The notes below the pieces were generated by a model. It had not been told where the DNA came from. It made no database searches and worked only from the letters and a program-made list of their open reading frames with translations. Below, in pieces: positions 7,518 to 9,531 of a stretch of DNA of 9,531 nucleotides; the stretch's first letter is position 1; each line of letters starts with the position of its first letter. Position numbers and translations under genes: made by a program. The DNA is from an uncultured Candidatus Poseidoniales archaeon. Lineage in GTDB: Archaea; Thermoplasmatota; Poseidoniia; Poseidoniales; Thalassarchaeaceae. Where the stretch lies: contig CATMIM010000019.1 in assembly GCA_950068635.1 (NCBI GenBank), positions 1 to 9,531 of the forward strand, in the 5' to 3' direction.

Positions 7518-8390
7518 TTATTCACTTTCAATCATCTGAGCGCCCATGAACACGATGTCATCGGTCGAGAACTCTTCGTCCACCATGCCTAGCTTCTGTC
7601 CTTCGCGCAGGAATCTGCGCACGCTGTCGCGGCCATCAGGACCGTAATCGAGGGTGCGCTGGTTCACGTACATCTGCACGAATCGTGAATTGGTCTGTTC
7701 GTCGATCCCCCTGCCCCATTGACGGGCGAACTCCAATGCCTCGTCTGGATATGCCAACGAGTGTTCGATGCTTTGAGCGACCCAGGACGTGATCCGTTCC
7801 ATGAGTTCCACACCGAGGTCTCGGCGAATGATGTTCCCCCCCAATGGGAGAGGTAGCCCACTTGTGCGTTGCTGCCACCAGATTCCAAGGTCCAGAAGAC
7901 ACTCAAGTCCATGTTCGGCGTACGTCAGTTGCCCCTCATGGATGATCACTCCGCTATCGAACTCGCCATCCTTCACCCGGGGAATGATCTCATCGAACGG
8001 GACCTCGGTGACCTCCACCTCCCCCCAGGCGAGTTTCAGGGCGAGGTGCGCACTGGTTTTCAGTCCTGGAATGGCAATCGATGAGTTGCGAGCCGAATCT
8101 GTGGGTGTCCCAGGTCGCGCGACTACCATCGGACCGTAGCCCTCACCCATCGACGCTCCACAATTCATCAGGGCGTAATCAGCGGCCACATCCGGGTATG
8201 AATGGATTGAGATGGCGGACACTTCGTAGGTTCCCTTAACCGCCGCGTGGTTGAGTGACTCGATGTCCAACAGAACGTGTTGGAAGCGGAATCCCGGTGT
8301 ATCGAGGACCCCGGTGGTAAGGGCATGGAACATGAATGCGTCATCGGGGTCGGGCGAATGGCCGATGTGAATCGTACGCGGCTCGCTCAT
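7518..8390 (-). CDS. mqnD: 1,4-dihydroxy-6-naphthoate synthase MqnD
   Basis: Late futalosine-pathway enzyme: it converts cyclic dehypoxanthinyl futalosine (the MqnC product) to 1,4-dihydroxy-6-naphthoate, the ring precursor of menaquinone. The 290-residue protein carries the family landmarks GHSPDPDDAFMF (10-21), DIESLN (42-47), GASMGEGYGP (78-87), IHEGQLTY (150-157) with the histidine that corresponds to the catalytic one known in characterised MqnD, DLGIWW (167-172) and PLPLGGN (180-186). Length is normal. Starts are TTG at 8393 or ATG at 8390, adjacent codons; I chose the ATG because the conserved HIGHSPD segment follows at the usual distance. It is transcribed away from the zinc-ribbon/priS pair and towards the propeller gene and the convergent mqnE-mqnA pair. 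Confidence 0.94.
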   Translation of the reverse strand: MSEPRTIHIGHSPDPDDAFMFHALTTGVLDTPGFRFQHVLLDIESLNHAAVKGTYEVSAISIHSYPDVAADYALMNCGASMGEGYGPMVVARPGTPTDSARNSSIAIPGLKTSAHLALKLAWGEVEVTEVPFDEIIPRVKDGEFDSGVIIHEGQLTYAEHGLECLLDLGIWWQQRTSGLPLPLGGNIIRRDLGVELMERITSWVAQSIEHSLAYPDEALEFARQWGRGIDEQTNSRFVQMYVNQRTLDYGPDGRDSVRRFLREGQKLGMVDEEFSTDDIVFMGAQMIESE

Positions 8391-8505
8391 CAAGGTGAGC
8401 CGTCTCGCTGCCCCCTCTCAATCTTCCGTTAGGGAACACACAGGTGAATGTGGCGATGGGCAGCCTTCAAAGACCAGCACCGACCGGGAGAATCCGGCGA
8501 GGAAC
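8391..8505. other. Divergent spacer between mqnD and the zinc-ribbon gene
   Basis: About 115 bases separate the two divergent start codons, so promoters for both directions should lie here. No clear TATA box or operator was recognised on either strand. The only AT-leaning patch (8418-8424) is weak. Confidence 0.4.
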
Positions 8506-8700
8506 ATGGTTGACGCATCAAGACTTGGAATACACCAAGGTCAACTCGGTCCGATCTGTGACTTCTGCGGTGCGCGACTGACATTCGGTCAGGCACTGCC
8601 CATCGATGAGAAGTGGGCATGCAACGATTGCTACCGCGAGGTGACCGGTGTGGAATCCTCGGTGGATGGCAAACAGGTCGAAGGGCTCCCCATTGATTGA
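8506..8700 (+). CDS. Small four-cysteine zinc-ribbon-like protein
   Basis: A 64-residue protein with two CxxC knuckles, Cys18-x2-Cys21 and Cys39-x2-Cys42, separated by 17 residues. This is the layout of a treble-clef or zinc-ribbon metal site (ICDFCGARL ... WACNDCYREV). No specific family was recognised; the precise role is unknown. An upstream GTG at 8395 in the same frame would give 101 residues, but the added part is low in conserved-looking sequence. It would also leave almost no room for a promoter between this gene and divergent mqnD. The ATG at 8506 follows GGCGAGGAAC, a weak purine-rich ribosome site. priS starts 54 bases downstream on the same strand, so co-transcription and a link to nucleic-acid metabolism are plausible but inferred. 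Confidence 0.7.
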   Translation: MVDASRLGIHQGQLGPICDFCGARLTFGQALPIDEKWACNDCYREVTGVESSVDGKQVEGLPID

Positions 8701-8754
8701 GGCGGCGCGTTCAAGAACCGTCGATTATGTCTCCCCACCCACCGTGGTGACAGT

Positions 8755-9531
8755 ATGGTCGAGAGCACGTGGGCAAGAGCCGCACACCGCTTCCATACAT
8801 GGTACGGACGTACGCCGGAGGATGAGTTCTGGTACCCACCCCGTCTGCGCAACAGGGAGTGGATGTTCATTGGCTGGGGGCCCAAACCACCAGACCGTCA
8901 TCGGGGCTTTGACAAACGTGCCGAATTGATGGCGCACATCCGCAGGGCGGCCCCTCATTCCTGCTTCTACTCAACGGCGTACTACGACGAACCCTCCGCA
9001 CGGAAGATGGTTGACAAGGGGTGGAATGGAGCAGACCTGATCTTCGACCTGGATGGTGACCACCTGAGCGAGGTGGATCCATTCGACTTCCCATCGATGC
9101 TGGACACCATTCAGGTACAGGCTCACAAACTATGGCATGATTTCCTGCACCCCGAGTTCGGATTCGAAGAACAATACCTGCAACTAACTTTTTCTGGCCA
9201 CCGTGGTTTCCACCTGCACTACCGCGAACCTACATTCTGGCAGTTGGACAGTTCGGCCAGGCGTGAACTCGTGTCGCACATTCGTGGACTGGGAGCGGAT
9301 GTGTCAGTGCTCCGCAACGGCCCGGACTGTGGCTGGAAGAGGCGCATAGAGAACGGGATCGGCGTCATGCTGGAACAGCTCGACGTCGCCGCTCAGGACG
9401 ACACCGATGGCCGAAGAATGATCAAACACCTGGTATCGATCGTCAATGAACGGGGATCAGCATCCAGTGGCCGTCAAAGGAAGGTGGGCCCCCAAAAGAT
9501 GCTCTCCCTGGCCACCAAAGTCCAGCATCCC
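8755..9531 (+). CDS. priS: DNA primase small (catalytic) subunit PriS, 3' partial
   Basis: Catalytic subunit of the archaeal/eukaryotic-type primase, which makes the primers for DNA replication together with PriL. The open frame runs from the ATG at 8755 to the window edge (259 codons, no stop), so the C-terminal part is missing. Family features seen: REWMFIGWG (33-41), RHRGF (47-51), HSCFYSTAYYDEP (71-83), KGWNGADLIFDLDGDHL (88-104) with the catalytic metal-binding Asp98 and Asp100, and SGHRGFHLHY (147-156), the nucleotide-binding SGxxGxH motif. The third catalytic aspartate expected later in the family may lie beyond the edge. The ATG is the first start after the stop of the zinc-ribbon gene, in the same reading frame, and the residues after it match the usual PriS N-terminus. 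A GATTATG element 26-32 bases upstream (8723-8729) is a weak TATA-like candidate. Confidence 0.93.
   Translation, partial: MVESTWARAAHRFHTWYGRTPEDEFWYPPRLRNREWMFIGWGPKPPDRHRGFDKRAELMAHIRRAAPHSCFYSTAYYDEPSARKMVDKGWNGADLIFDLDGDHLSEVDPFDFPSMLDTIQVQAHKLWHDFLHPEFGFEEQYLQLTFSGHRGFHLHYREPTFWQLDSSARRELVSHIRGLGADVSVLRNGPDCGWKRRIENGIGVMLEQLDVAAQDDTDGRRMIKHLVSIVNERGSASSGRQRKVGPQKMLSLATKVQHP

Noticed and set aside
7504..7519. Inverted repeat AACCA-AGTAAG-TGGTT at the mqnD stop as a terminator
   Set aside because: A five-base-pair stem with low stability and no T-tract on the minus strand; such repeats arise often by chance.
8395..8505. N-terminal extension of the zinc-ribbon protein from the GTG at 8395
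   Set aside because: It would start a few bases from the divergent mqnD start, removing promoter space, and the added residues look uncharacteristic.
1..9531. CRISPR arrays, tRNA genes, insertion sequences or attachment sites
   Set aside because: No regularly spaced repeats, cloverleaf, transposase or terminal repeats were recognised; the window is densely packed with protein genes.

Overview
The window looks archaeal. It ends in the small catalytic subunit of the archaeal/eukaryotic-type DNA primase (priS), and it carries a secreted beta-propeller protein with a thrombospondin type-3 calcium-binding repeat. The mix of moderately high GC, few Shine-Dalgarno sites, eukaryote-like P2-type ATPase, TSP3 repeat and futalosine-route menaquinone genes suggests a marine Thermoplasmatota lineage (Poseidoniia / Marine Group II-III or a relative). 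That placement is an inference from gene content; no marker such as 16S rRNA is present.

Layout. Positions 1-2882 (+): a calcium-type P2 ATPase whose start lies upstream of the window. Positions 3028-4173 (+): mqnE, a radical-SAM aminofutalosine synthase. Positions 4222-5016 (+): mqnA, chorismate dehydratase. Positions 5017-7419 (-): a large membrane-anchored protein with a signal peptide, a probable seven-bladed propeller, a TSP3 repeat, an unrecognised beta-rich domain, one membrane helix, and a long acidic then basic cytoplasmic tail. Its stop codon directly abuts that of mqnA. Positions 7518-8390 (-): mqnD, 1,4-dihydroxy-6-naphthoate synthase. Positions 8506-8700 (+): a 64-residue four-cysteine zinc-ribbon-like protein. 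Positions 8755 to the end (+): priS, cut off at its 3' end and lacking a stop codon in the window.

The genes together. mqnA, mqnE and mqnD are three steps of the futalosine pathway from chorismate to menaquinone. They are split between two convergent strands, with the propeller gene just downstream of mqnD on the minus strand. The hydrolase step (MqnB or an MTA/SAH nucleosidase) and MqnC are not here. The zinc-ribbon gene and priS form a likely replication pair that diverges from mqnD.

The features most worth following up are the propeller/TSP3/disordered-tail membrane protein and the perfect 20-bp palindrome centred on its start codon. No tRNA, rRNA, CRISPR array, insertion sequence or integration site was seen, and no gene-free stretch exceeds about 150 bases.
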